In this document: in pieces, positions 23,659 through 32,571 of the stretch
Layout of the letters: every line of letters begins with the position of its first letter
How positions within the stretch are numbered: the stretch's first letter is position 1
Assembly: GCA_016124315.1 (NCBI GenBank)
Contig: WGNW01000088.1
Location: 20,769-84,768, forward strand
Length of the DNA stretch: 64,000 nucleotides
Origin: Alphaproteobacteria bacterium
GTDB lineage: Bacteria > Pseudomonadota > Alphaproteobacteria > SMXS01
Direction of reading: 5' to 3'
Notes under the pieces: model-generated
Databases searched by the model: none
What the model saw: the letters and a program-made list of their open reading frames with translations, nothing else
What the model was told of the DNA's origin: nothing
Made by a program: the position numbers and the translations under genes

Positions 23659-25956
23659 CTAGCGCAGGCGTTCAAGACGTTTGGCCGCTTGTGCCTGACC
23701 CTGGTCGGCGGCACGGGCATACCAGCGTTGGGCTTCCGCCTTGTCCTTCTTGACGCCGCGCCCCTTCTCATAAGCCATTCCCATGGCGAACTGCGCGTCT
23801 GCATTCCCTAACTCGCCAGCCTGACGGTAGTATTCGGCAGCTTTGATCTCGTCGGATTTCACCCCCTTGCCCTCATCATACATGAATCCGACCCAGTACA
23901 AACCCAGAGCGTCTCCTCCGGCCGCCGCCTTCTGAAACAAGGGATAGGCCTGGTCGCGGTCTTCCTTCACCCCGGTTCCCTCGTAGTAGAGGACGCCCAG
24001 GTTGGCGAACGCGGGGGCGTAACCCTGCTCCGCCGCGCGCTTGAGCCATGTCACCGCCTCGGGAAGCTTTTCCGCGGCAAACTGGCCCGAGGCGTAGAGC
24101 CGCCCGAGGGCCTGTTGCGCCGGAGCGTAGCCCGCGTTCGCAGCCTTGGTGTACAAGGCGACCGCCTGGGAAAGATCGCGCTGCGTGCCCGCCCCGTTCT
24201 CGTAGGCCCAGGCAAGTCCGGTCAGGCCTGCCGGCACCCCCGCATCGGCGGCGCGGCCGTACCACTTGACAGCCATCGCCAGATCTTTCGGGACGCCTTC
24301 GCCCTGGCGGTAGAAGTCGCCAAGGCGCGCCTGCGCGGCGCCGTCGCCGTGATCCGCCGCCCGGCGGTACCACGTGGCCGCCTCGACGTCGTCCTTCGGA
24401 ACCCCGCGCCCCTCGTCGTAAAGCTGCCCAAGGCGCGCTTCGGCCGAGGGCATGTCGGCCTTGGCCGCCTTGAGCAGGTCGTCCTTCGCCTTGGCGGCGT
24501 CCGCCGGGCTGGCATCCGGTCCGGACTCCAGCAGCGCAAGGCCGAGTTCGCCGTAGAGGGACTGCTGCGCGGCCGCCTTGGCATAATAGTCCCGCGCCTT
24601 CGCCGGATCCTTCGAGACCCCCTTGCCGTAGGCGTACATGTCTCCAAGCGCCGCCGCGGCCGGGGCGTAGCCGGCGGCATAGGACCGTTCGAACTTGTCG
24701 CGCGCGCCCAGGGGGTCCCGTGGACCGTCCCAGCCGTTCAGCGACATCAGACCGAGGCCGTAGAGTGCCCGCTCGTCGCCGTTCGCCTCGGCCGCCTCGA
24801 ACAACGTCCGGGCCTCGTGGAGCAGCTTGCCGGCTTCATCGGGATCGCGGGCGTCGAAATTGCCGGCGGCGAGCAGCGTCCTCGCCAGTTGCAGCTTGAG
24901 CCGCTGCGACTGCGGATAGGCCTCGCTGGCCTGCCGGCACGCCGGCACGGCCTCGCTGGTGTCAATCCGGTGCAGGTAGACCCCTGCCGCCCAGGCCGGG
25001 CGTTCCGCGTCGTCGGGATCGGCGGCGAGGAAATCGCACTGGTTGGCCTGCGGCACCTGCGCCTTGAGCGCGCTGACGTCGCCGCAGGTCAGATCGCCCG
25101 TCACCGTGATCGAGGCGGTCTCGGGCGCGCTCCTTCTGTCCATTTGCAGCTTGGCCACGGCCTGCTTGAAGGCCGGCGTGTCGGCCTGGGCGGTCCGCGA
25201 CAGGTAGCCCATCTCCCTCAGCATCTTGAGTGCCTGTTCCTTTTCGTCCGGTCCCACCTGGCACGCCACCGCCGGCGCGAACCCTTCCGTCCCGTCGCCC
25301 TCCGGCGGAACGCCGGGCGGTCCTGCCAATTCCGGGGGCGCTGCGCCCAACTGAGGCGGCGCGACGGCTGGTTCCGTGGCCGCGACATCCGGTCGCGGCT
25401 GTCCGCCGCCGCCAGCCGACCCTGCACCCCCGCCTGGCTGTCCCGGCAGGGGGTTGGGCGGCGGGCCGGCACCGGCGCACCCGGCATTGGCCGCCATATT
25501 CTGCGTATGGGTGCGCATCTGCTCGGCTTCCCGGTAGCCTTCCTGACCCGGCACGGCGTGCGTGAAGTAACTCTCCACCAGGGCATAGGCCTTGCAGGTC
25601 TGCCCGAGACCCAGACGCGCCTCGGCCTCCGCAAGATCGAGGCTGGCGGGCAGGTTGCAGAGATTCGTCGAGCGGATGTCCTGGATGATGCGCAGCGCCC
25701 CCGCATAGTCGGTGGTCCTTCGCTTGGCGATCAGTTCCTGCTGATATTCCGTGATCAGCTTGGTGCGCCAGCCTCCCTGAGCCCCTTCCGGCTGTACGCA
25801 GGCCGCCCCTCCATCCGCCGGCTGCGCGCGCGCAGCCGCGGGAGCCAGCAAGGCCGCCGCAACGGCCCACATCATCGCGCTCGCCAACAGCAGGGGAATG
25901 TCGCGGCGAACTACCTTGGCGCCCCCCGCGCCAAGCCGACCCGTCTTTCGAACCAT
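23659..25956 (-). CDS. exported Sel1-repeat protein with a peptidoglycan-binding-like segment
   Basis: 765 residues. The N-terminus has a hydrophobic signal segment (about residues 18-44, ending ARAQ). A Pro/Gly-rich linker (about 163-222) separates an N-terminal helical part from a segment at about 240-300 (MLREMGYLSRTAQADTPAFKQAVAKLQ...TGDLTCGDVSAL) that resembles PG_binding_1 domains. From about residue 390 to the end are at least eight Sel1-like TPR repeats of the form A...LG.(L/M)Y..G.GV.KD...A..WY..AA..G. It overlaps the phosphatase gene by one base. Sel1 proteins are common scaffolds; the link to the kinase/phosphatase pair suggests a regulatory or wall-anchored assembly role. Confidence 0.88.
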   Translation of the reverse strand: MVRKTGRLGAGGAKVVRRDIPLLLASAMMWAVAAALLAPAAARAQPADGGAACVQPEGAQGGWRTKLITEYQQELIAKRRTTDYAGALRIIQDIRSTNLCNLPASLDLAEAEARLGLGQTCKAYALVESYFTHAVPGQEGYREAEQMRTHTQNMAANAGCAGAGPPPNPLPGQPGGGAGSAGGGGQPRPDVAATEPAVAPPQLGAAPPELAGPPGVPPEGDGTEGFAPAVACQVGPDEKEQALKMLREMGYLSRTAQADTPAFKQAVAKLQMDRRSAPETASITVTGDLTCGDVSALKAQVPQANQCDFLAADPDDAERPAWAAGVYLHRIDTSEAVPACRQASEAYPQSQRLKLQLARTLLAAGNFDARDPDEAGKLLHEARTLFEAAEANGDERALYGLGLMSLNGWDGPRDPLGARDKFERSYAAGYAPAAAALGDMYAYGKGVSKDPAKARDYYAKAAAQQSLYGELGLALLESGPDASPADAAKAKDDLLKAAKADMPSAEARLGQLYDEGRGVPKDDVEAATWYRRAADHGDGAAQARLGDFYRQGEGVPKDLAMAVKWYGRAADAGVPAGLTGLAWAYENGAGTQRDLSQAVALYTKAANAGYAPAQQALGRLYASGQFAAEKLPEAVTWLKRAAEQGYAPAFANLGVLYYEGTGVKEDRDQAYPLFQKAAAGGDALGLYWVGFMYDEGKGVKSDEIKAAEYYRQAGELGNADAQFAMGMAYEKGRGVKKDKAEAQRWYARAADQGQAQAAKRLERLR

Positions 25957-26747
25957 CAGGAATTCTTCATGTGGCTGTAGAGAAGGACCGAGACGTTGTC
26001 CTGGTATTCTCTGTTCTGCTGCTTCACCGCCGCAATCAGCGCCTCGACCGTCGTCTGCGCGTCGCCGAGCTCGTGGCGCAGCAGAGTCTCGACGATCTGC
26101 TCCGGCCGGAGGCTATCGATTCCATCGGTGGCGACGATCAGCTGGTCGCCGGGCATCAGCCGATACGGATCGCCGGGCAGATCCACCAGCGTCAGATCGG
26201 CACCCGACAGCGCCGACCTCAGCATGTGGGATCCCTTGGGCGAGCTGGCGTCGTCCGCCGCAATCCGCCCCTCGGCCATCAGCTGGGCGTAGACCGGCTT
26301 CATGGAATGATCCTCATTGAGCCGGACGAGATCGGATCCCCGGAACAGGAAGAGCGGGGAATCGCCGATGCTGATCCACCACAGCGAGTCTCCGGCGATC
26401 AGCGCGGCGACCAGGGTGGAGCCCATGCCGCGAAGCGCCTCGTTTTCCTCGACGGCCCGCCCGATCGCCCTGTTTGCCTCGATCGCCGCATCGTTCAGGC
26501 GCTTGGGGATGCTTTGCGCGTCCTCGACATGGCGTCCGGGGTCGAAGGCTTCGACGAACCGGTTGACCGCCGTGGTGCTCGCCACGTCGCCGCTGGTGTG
26601 GCCGCCCATGCCGTCCGCCACGATCATCAGCAGGTACTGCAGGACGCCCGTATCCGGATCCACCAGCCCGTGGACGTCGTAATTGTCTTCCTGCCGTGAC
26701 CGGCTGCCGACATCCCGCGCGGCGCCCACGAACTGGTTGTTGGCCAC
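25956..26747 (-). CDS. pppA: PP2C-family Ser/Thr phosphatase PppA (T6SS regulator)
   Basis: 263 residues, a single PPM/PP2C catalytic domain. The metal-binding motifs are visible: RSRQEDNYD near the N-terminus, VADGMGGHTSGD, SIGDSPLFLFR in the middle, and QDNVSVLL at the C-terminus. PppA dephosphorylates targets of the PpkA-type kinase and turns T6SS off. The start is GTG at 26747 with GGAGG 5-6 nt upstream. An ATG at 26749 is in another frame. It is the first gene of the minus arm, so the main promoter should lie in 26748-26966. Confidence 0.93.
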   Translation of the reverse strand: MANNQFVGAARDVGSRSRQEDNYDVHGLVDPDTGVLQYLLMIVADGMGGHTSGDVASTTAVNRFVEAFDPGRHVEDAQSIPKRLNDAAIEANRAIGRAVEENEALRGMGSTLVAALIAGDSLWWISIGDSPLFLFRGSDLVRLNEDHSMKPVYAQLMAEGRIAADDASSPKGSHMLRSALSGADLTLVDLPGDPYRLMPGDQLIVATDGIDSLRPEQIVETLLRHELGDAQTTVEALIAAVKQQNREYQDNVSVLLYSHMKNS

Positions 26748-26966
26748 ATGACCCTCCCTTGTGCCCTGAGGCGGAAGTCTATTACGCCGTTTTGCTCGGC
26801 GGAACGCATAACTCCGTACCGCCCCATCAATCTATCAGCGCACCATTGCGGCATCGCCGACCTTCTGGATGGGCAGGGTGCATTCCGCATTCGATTGCCG
26901 GCGCGACCTCATGCACTATCGAGGGGAGCATCCACACCAATCGGGTAGACTGACGGGGAGACAGCA

Positions 26967-27431
26967 ATGATCGACTACGACGTGGGAATGGCCGGGGCCG
27001 AGCTGACGCCCGCCCAGGTATCGGCGCAGCTGGCATGCCGCAACGTCCTCATGGTGTTCATCCACCTGATCGACGAAGGCCGCTCGCTCGAACTGGTGGA
27101 GCTGTTCGCCGAGGACGGCGTGATGGAGGCGGTGCCGCACACTTTCCGCGGACGCAGGGAGATCCGCGATTTCCTGACCTCACGCGCCGGCGGCGAGGGT
27201 ACGCGGCGCACCGTCCACGCCCTGGCCAACATGCAGTTCCGCCACGTGTCGGACACCGAGGTCCACTGCAGCTCGGTGTTCACCCTGTTCGCCTACGACG
27301 CCGCCCAGCCCAGGGCGAACCTGACGCCCGGGGCGCTCTATTCCCTGGAGGACAGTTTCCGCAAGGACGCCGACGGCGTCTGGCGCTTCGCCCATCACCG
27401 CCGCGCCCTGATCGTCGAGGGCGGCGCCTGA
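26967..27431 (+). CDS. SnoaL/NTF2-like protein
   Basis: 154 residues. The pattern of an N-terminal helix with LVELFAEDGVMEAVPHTFRGRREIRDFL, followed by HALANMQFRHVSDTEVHCSSVF and a terminal W.F.HHRR, is typical of SnoaL_4-type cone-fold proteins such as dehydratases, isomerases or small-subunit-like proteins. The catalytic chemistry cannot be read from sequence. ATG at 26967 follows GGGGAG. It is divergent from the T6SS phosphatase and converges with the hydrolase at 27482. Confidence 0.8.
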   Translation: MIDYDVGMAGAELTPAQVSAQLACRNVLMVFIHLIDEGRSLELVELFAEDGVMEAVPHTFRGRREIRDFLTSRAGGEGTRRTVHALANMQFRHVSDTEVHCSSVFTLFAYDAAQPRANLTPGALYSLEDSFRKDADGVWRFAHHRRALIVEGGA

Positions 27432-27461
27432 ACCGCCCCTGAAGAGCCGCCGACGAGCGGG

Positions 27462-27480
27462 ACGGCGCGCGTCGCCGTCA
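27462..27480. terminator. hairpin between convergent genes
   Basis: A perfect 7-bp inverted repeat, GACGGCG and CGCCGTC with a 5-nt loop, lies in the 50-nt gap between the convergent SnoaL-like gene and the hydrolase gene. No U-tract follows on either strand, so terminator activity is likely weak or factor-dependent. Confidence 0.4.
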
Positions 27481-27481
27481 C

Positions 27482-28426
27482 TCACGCCCGGCTGAGCACC
27501 TGCTTCAGCGCGTCGAGCTGATGAGCGATGGCGCGCCGGCTGACCGTCGCCTCCGGCACGACCAGATCGAAGCCGTGCGGGGCGCCCGGAAACACCGCGA
27601 GGTCGACGGGAATGCCCGCCTCCATCAGGCGGCTGGCGTAGCGGATGCACTCGTCGCGGAACAGGTCCAGGTCGCCGGTCATGACGTAGGTCGGCGGGAG
27701 CCCTCCGACGTCCTGGGCGCGGGCCGCCGCCGCGTAGCATGACGCTCCCGCCTCCTCGACGTAGAGCGACCACGCGGTCAGCGAGACGTCGCGGGTCCAC
27801 ACGCCGGGAGGCAGATCGAGATTGCCGGATGCCGTGTCGTGGGTGTCGTCGATCATCGGGTAGATCAGGAGCTGGTAGAGCAGCGCCGGCCCCTTCCGGT
27901 CGCGGTTGAGCAGCGCGGCTCCGGCGGCGACTCCGCCGCCGCCGCTCGGTCCCCCGAGCACGATCCTGGCCGGGTCCAGCCCCAGCGCGGCGGCGTTCGC
28001 GGCGATCCATTCGATCACGGCGCACGCGTCGCGGGGCGCGGCGGGCGCCCGGTGCTCGGGCGCCAGCCGGTACTCGACCGAGATGACGGTCATCAGGGGC
28101 GTGTAGCGAAATGCCCATGGATCGTCCGCGGCGCCGATCACGTAGCCGCCGCCATGCAGCCAGACCAGCACGCTTTCCGGCCACAGCGCCCGCGGATCCC
28201 GGTAGATGACGACCGGCACGTCGGGATCGCCGTCGAGGCCCGGAACGGTGCGGCGCTCCGTGGTCCCGTCGAACGGATACTGGCCGGCCTTCGTATCGTC
28301 CAGCCGCCCGTTGCCCGCCGCGCGGGCCGCCGCCATGTCGGGCCCGATAAGGGCGAATATCTCGCCGACGGCCTCCGGAAAGGCCGGAGCCACCTCCGGA
28401 TCGATACGGTCCTTGACTGTCTTCAT
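27482..28426 (-). CDS. alpha/beta hydrolase, hormone-sensitive lipase (HSL) type
   Basis: 314 residues from ATG 28426, which has GAGGGAGG just upstream (better than ATG 28453). The oxyanion HGGG motif is at residues 91-94, the nucleophile Ser161 in G-P-S-G-G (the HSL family usually has GDSAGG), Asp254 in DLFRDE, and His284 in PHGF. The triad is therefore complete. Likely a short-chain esterase or lactone hydrolase in the cytoplasm; the substrate is unknown. It converges with the upstream SnoaL-like gene. It lies 99 nt downstream of the RND permease stop, on the same strand. Confidence 0.9.
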   Translation of the reverse strand: MKTVKDRIDPEVAPAFPEAVGEIFALIGPDMAAARAAGNGRLDDTKAGQYPFDGTTERRTVPGLDGDPDVPVVIYRDPRALWPESVLVWLHGGGYVIGAADDPWAFRYTPLMTVISVEYRLAPEHRAPAAPRDACAVIEWIAANAAALGLDPARIVLGGPSGGGGVAAGAALLNRDRKGPALLYQLLIYPMIDDTHDTASGNLDLPPGVWTRDVSLTAWSLYVEEAGASCYAAAARAQDVGGLPPTYVMTGDLDLFRDECIRYASRLMEAGIPVDLAVFPGAPHGFDLVVPEATVSRRAIAHQLDALKQVLSRA

Positions 28427-28525
28427 CGCGTCCTCCCTCCTCGCAGGCCCCATCCCGCCTCCTCAGATTGCCCCGGCCCGTTCCAGCATGCAAAGAGTTG
28501 ACGGGCACGGCTTCGGCCGCGGCGA

Positions 28526-31500
28526 TCACCGGCGTATGCGCGAAAACTGCAGGACCAGCGCGGGCAGGAAGAGCAGGACGAGCGGGACGGCCGCCGTCAA
28601 CCCGAAGATGATCGCCGTCGCGAGCGGCTGCTGCAGGCCCGCCCCGCGGCTGAACCCCAGCGCGAGCGGGCTGAGCGTGAGGATGGCGATCAGCGCCGAC
28701 ATCAGGATAGGACGCAGCCGCTTGGACCCAGCCTCCCGCAGCACGGCGACGTCGACCGGCCGGTCGGGGTCGATCTCGGCGAAAAAGAAGACGATCAGTT
28801 CGGTCACCATGCCGACCACCATGGTCAGACCCATGAGCGCCGAGATGTCGAGTTCGATGCCGGTGATCCACAGGCCGCAGAGCACGGCCGCCGCGGCCAT
28901 CAGGACGGTCGCGATCGCCGCCAGCGTCCAGCCGATGCGCTCGAACAGGAACGTCAGCAGCAGAGCCGACAGCAGCAGAGCCGCGGCGAAGACGAGAGTG
29001 AGGTCACGAAAGCTCTTCTGCTGCTGGGCGTAGAGCCCGCCATACTCCACGCGGATCGACGGCGGGAGCTTGAGCCCGGAGACCACCTTGCGGATCTGCT
29101 TCATGGCCGAGCCGAGGTCGCGTCCCTCCAGCCTGGCGGTGACGTCGACGAAGGGCGCGAGGTCCTCGCGCGTGAGCTGCTTCTGCCCGGCGGCGACGCT
29201 TACCGACGCGATCTGGCCCACGAAGACGGTATGCCCGCCGGGCGTCGTCAGCGGCAGCCGGGCGATCTGGGCGGCCCGCTGGCGCATGTCGGCGGGACCG
29301 CGCACCCGCACGTTCACCAGCTGCTCGCCGATGCGCACGTGGGTCGCGCCGGAGCCGCCGATCAAAGCCTCCACCTGGTTGGCGACGGCGTCCGCATCGA
29401 GGCCCTGCTGGGCGGCGGCGCCCGGGTCGACCTTCACACTGATGGCGTCGCCCGCCACGCGCAGGCCGTCGACGACCCCGACAACGCCGGAAACCTTGCC
29501 GATCGCGCCGCCCACCTTCTTTGCCGCCTTCGACAGCGCCCCGGCATCATTGCCGAAGAGCTTGATCTCGACCGGCTGCGGCACGGCCGTCAGGTCGCCG
29601 ATGAGATCCTCCATGAGCTGGGTCAGTTCAATGTCCAGCCCGGGCACCCGGGTCTGGACCCGGTGACGGATGTCGGCCATCACGGCGTCGATCGGCCGGC
29701 GAGAGCCGCCCTTCAGCCGAATGAAATAGTCGCCCTCGTCGGCCTCGGTCAGGCCGCCGCCGAGCTGCATGCCGGTCCGCCGCGAATAGCTGGCGACCTC
29801 CGGGGTCGACTGGATGATCTGCTCCACCTGGCCCAGCAGACGGTTGGTGTCGGTGAGCGCGGCGCCGGGCTGCGCCTTGTAGTCGAGCACAAAGCCGCCT
29901 TCGTCCATCTTCGGCATGAAGCCCGAGGGGACGTTGGACCAGGCGAAATAGCCGGCGACGCCGAACCCAAGCACGACGGCGGCGACCAGCAGGCCCGGGC
30001 GGCGGAAAGCGCGGTCGCCAACCTGCGTGTAGGCGCGCAGGATGCGTCCCATGAAGCCGTCGGCCCGCTCGGCCGCCGCGGCATCCTTGTCCCGCAGCCA
30101 GTGCGCGGACACCAGGGGAATGGCGAACCGGGCGTAGAGCACGGAAATCCCGAGGGCTGCCACCATGGTGATGGCAAGCGCGGTAAAGAACCCGCCGCTG
30201 ACACCGGAGATGAAGGCCAGCGGCAGAAAGACGACGATGGTGGCGCCCGTCGAGCCGAACAGCGGCTTGCCCATTTCCGCCGCCGCGCCGAGGATGCCGG
30301 GCGCATCCTTCGCCTCGCCTTCCTGCATCCGGCGCATCATGTGCTCGAGCATCACCACGGCATCGTCGACCACCAGCCCGACGGCCGCGGCCATGCCGCC
30401 CAGGGTCATCATGTCGAAATGCATACCCAGCCCGTAGAGGATGAGACAGGTCGCGGCGAGCACGGCGGGCAGCACGGCCGCAGTGATCGCCATCAGCCTG
30501 ACCGAGCGCAGGAACAGGAACAGCACCAGTCCCGCCAGCAGCGCGCCGATGATAATCGCGTCGCGCACGGCGTTCGCGGCGCCCGAGACGAGCTCCGACT
30601 GGTCGTAGAACGGCGTCACGGAAACGCTGGGCGGGATGTGGAGCGCCTTGAGTTTCGCCGAGACGTCGCGGACCACCTGGACGGTATTGCCGTTGAGCGC
30701 CTGGCGCACGTTGACCAGCACGGCGTTCTGCCCGTTCGACGTAACCCTCGTATAGCTGGGCGCCGCGGCCGGACGGACGGTGGCCACGTCGCCAAGCGTC
30801 ACCACCGCGCCCGACCCCGACTTGACCGGGGTCGCCGCGATATCCGCCGCGGACGCGAGCCGGTTTTCCACCAGCACGAGGTAGAGCCGGTGGCGGTCCT
30901 CGATGCGCCCCGCGCCCCGCACCGTGTTCGCCTTCCCCAGCGCGTCGGTCACGTCCGACGCGCTGAGACCGAGCGCCGTCAGCCGGGCGGGATCGAGGTC
31001 GACCGAGAACTCGCGCGGGCTGCCGCCCTGCACGTCGACCGCCGCCACCCCCTGCACGGCCGCAAGAGCGGGGCGAATCTTGAGCAGCGCGAGCTGCCTG
31101 AGCGCTTCCTGGTCGAGGGACGGCGAGGTCAGCGCGACGCCGTAGACCGGGAAGATCGTCGGGTCCGACCGCCGCACGTCGAACCGGGTCCCCTTTGGCA
31201 GGTCCGGGAGGACGGCCGCAAGCGCGCTCTGCGTCGCCAGCGTCGCGGCGGTCATGTCGTGGCCCCAGTTGAAGTTCAGGGCCAGTTCCGCCGAGCCCCG
31301 GCTGGTGGTCGACCGCAGGCGCGTGACGCCCGGCACGGCCCGCAGGGCGAGTTCGATCGGGCGCGTGATCTCCGCCTCCATCTGCGCCGCGTCCCGCTCG
31401 CCGGCGTCGATCGACACGACCACGCGCGGATAGTCGATATGGGGGAACAGGCTGACCGGCAGGCCGATCGCGCCGACGACGCCGCCCAGGGTGAGCAGCA

Positions 31501-31549
31501 GAACCGCCAGCCAGATGGAGCGGGCGTGCCTGGCGATGCCGGATCTCAC
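28526..31549 (-). CDS. RND-family efflux permease
   Basis: 1007 residues, typical of AcrB/MdtB/CzcA-type pumps with 12 membrane helices and two large periplasmic loops. The fourth helix carries GLVVDDAVVMLEHMM, where the paired Asp residues are those of proton-coupled RND transporters; this favours organic-substrate (HAE-like) over heavy-metal (HME) pumps, though HME cannot be excluded. The GTG start at 31549 overlaps the stop of the adaptor gene (GTGA). It forms a tripartite system with the adaptor and outer-membrane factor upstream, regulated probably by the adjacent two-component pair. Confidence 0.93.
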   Translation of the reverse strand: MRSGIARHARSIWLAVLLLTLGGVVGAIGLPVSLFPHIDYPRVVVSIDAGERDAAQMEAEITRPIELALRAVPGVTRLRSTTSRGSAELALNFNWGHDMTAATLATQSALAAVLPDLPKGTRFDVRRSDPTIFPVYGVALTSPSLDQEALRQLALLKIRPALAAVQGVAAVDVQGGSPREFSVDLDPARLTALGLSASDVTDALGKANTVRGAGRIEDRHRLYLVLVENRLASAADIAATPVKSGSGAVVTLGDVATVRPAAAPSYTRVTSNGQNAVLVNVRQALNGNTVQVVRDVSAKLKALHIPPSVSVTPFYDQSELVSGAANAVRDAIIIGALLAGLVLFLFLRSVRLMAITAAVLPAVLAATCLILYGLGMHFDMMTLGGMAAAVGLVVDDAVVMLEHMMRRMQEGEAKDAPGILGAAAEMGKPLFGSTGATIVVFLPLAFISGVSGGFFTALAITMVAALGISVLYARFAIPLVSAHWLRDKDAAAAERADGFMGRILRAYTQVGDRAFRRPGLLVAAVVLGFGVAGYFAWSNVPSGFMPKMDEGGFVLDYKAQPGAALTDTNRLLGQVEQIIQSTPEVASYSRRTGMQLGGGLTEADEGDYFIRLKGGSRRPIDAVMADIRHRVQTRVPGLDIELTQLMEDLIGDLTAVPQPVEIKLFGNDAGALSKAAKKVGGAIGKVSGVVGVVDGLRVAGDAISVKVDPGAAAQQGLDADAVANQVEALIGGSGATHVRIGEQLVNVRVRGPADMRQRAAQIARLPLTTPGGHTVFVGQIASVSVAAGQKQLTREDLAPFVDVTARLEGRDLGSAMKQIRKVVSGLKLPPSIRVEYGGLYAQQQKSFRDLTLVFAAALLLSALLLTFLFERIGWTLAAIATVLMAAAAVLCGLWITGIELDISALMGLTMVVGMVTELIVFFFAEIDPDRPVDVAVLREAGSKRLRPILMSALIAILTLSPLALGFSRGAGLQQPLATAIIFGLTAAVPLVLLFLPALVLQFSRIRR

Positions 31550-32571
31550 TTGGTGCGGACCTTCATGCCGTCCTCGACGGCGGTGCCGCCCTGCACGACA
31601 ACGGCATCCCCCGGCGAGACGCCCTTGAGGACCGCGATCCGCTGGCCGTTCGACGCGCCGGTTACCACGTCGTGGCGATGCGCCACGCCGTTCCGGAGGA
31701 CAAAGACGTAAGGCTGCCCGCCATCGTCGAGCAACGCCGCATAGGGGATGACGGTCGCCTCCCCCGATTGCCGGACGGGCACCTGGGCCGAGAGCGGCTG
31801 GCCGGCGGCCAGTCCCCGGTCGGCCGGGATGTCGATGAAAACGGAAGCAAGGTGGGTATTTGGATCGATCGCCGGATCGACGGACAAGACCGGCGCGGAG
31901 AACGGTTTGCCGGCCCCTTCGGGCCGGACGCTCAACGTCACGCCCGCCGAGAGCTTGCGCGCCGCCGCCGGATCGATGCCGAAGCGGGCGCGCTGGGCGC
32001 CGACCCGGGTGATGGTTGCCATGGTCGCGCCGGCCGACACCAGATCCCCGGGCTTCACGGGGATCGACTGTACGTGCCCCGCTCCGGGCGCACGGAGTTG
32101 CAGCCCCTTGGCCCGCGTTGCGAGACTGGCGTGCGTCGCCTTGGCGCTGTCGGCGGACTGGCGAGCATTCTCGACGTCGGCATCGCTCGCCAGCCCATCG
32201 GCCCGAAGCCGCTTTGCGCGGGCATAGGCCGCTTCTGCCGCCCGAAGGTCACTGGTCGCCTTGGACAACTCGGCGCCCGTCGCGGGGCTGGGCCGCAGGC
32301 TGACGACCAGTTGTCCCCGCGCCACCGGCGTTCCCGCCGGGGCCACGATCTTCGCCACGGTGGCTTCGACCGGCGCCGAGAGCGTGTAGGCGGCCTGCGC
32401 GCCCTGTTCGACTTCGCCGTAGAGGGTGACCGTTTCGTCGACGCTGCCTTGTTCGGCCTTGCCAAGGGTGACCAGGGCGACGGGCGCCGGGTCCTGCTGC
32501 TGATTGCCGCCGGAACAGGCGGCGAGCAGCAGAGCGAGCGCAAGCGCGGAATAACGGATCATTTGGGCCAT
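31546..32571 (-). CDS. RND efflux periplasmic adaptor (membrane fusion protein), lipoprotein
   Basis: 341 residues. The signal peptide ends in a lipobox LLAAC, so it is a lipid-anchored periplasmic protein. The features of HlyD-type adaptors follow: a barrel-sandwich half near VEATVAKIVAPAGTPVARGQLVV, a helical hairpin (ATSDLRAAEAAYARAKRL), then the second lipoyl half RAPGAGHVQSIPVKPGDLVSAG, and a beta-barrel part. It couples the RND permease to the outer-membrane factor. ATG at 32571 follows GGGAGG; it overlaps the upstream gene by 13 nt. Confidence 0.92.
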   Translation of the reverse strand: MAQMIRYSALALALLLAACSGGNQQQDPAPVALVTLGKAEQGSVDETVTLYGEVEQGAQAAYTLSAPVEATVAKIVAPAGTPVARGQLVVSLRPSPATGAELSKATSDLRAAEAAYARAKRLRADGLASDADVENARQSADSAKATHASLATRAKGLQLRAPGAGHVQSIPVKPGDLVSAGATMATITRVGAQRARFGIDPAAARKLSAGVTLSVRPEGAGKPFSAPVLSVDPAIDPNTHLASVFIDIPADRGLAAGQPLSAQVPVRQSGEATVIPYAALLDDGGQPYVFVLRNGVAHRHDVVTGASNGQRIAVLKGVSPGDAVVVQGGTAVEDGMKVRTK

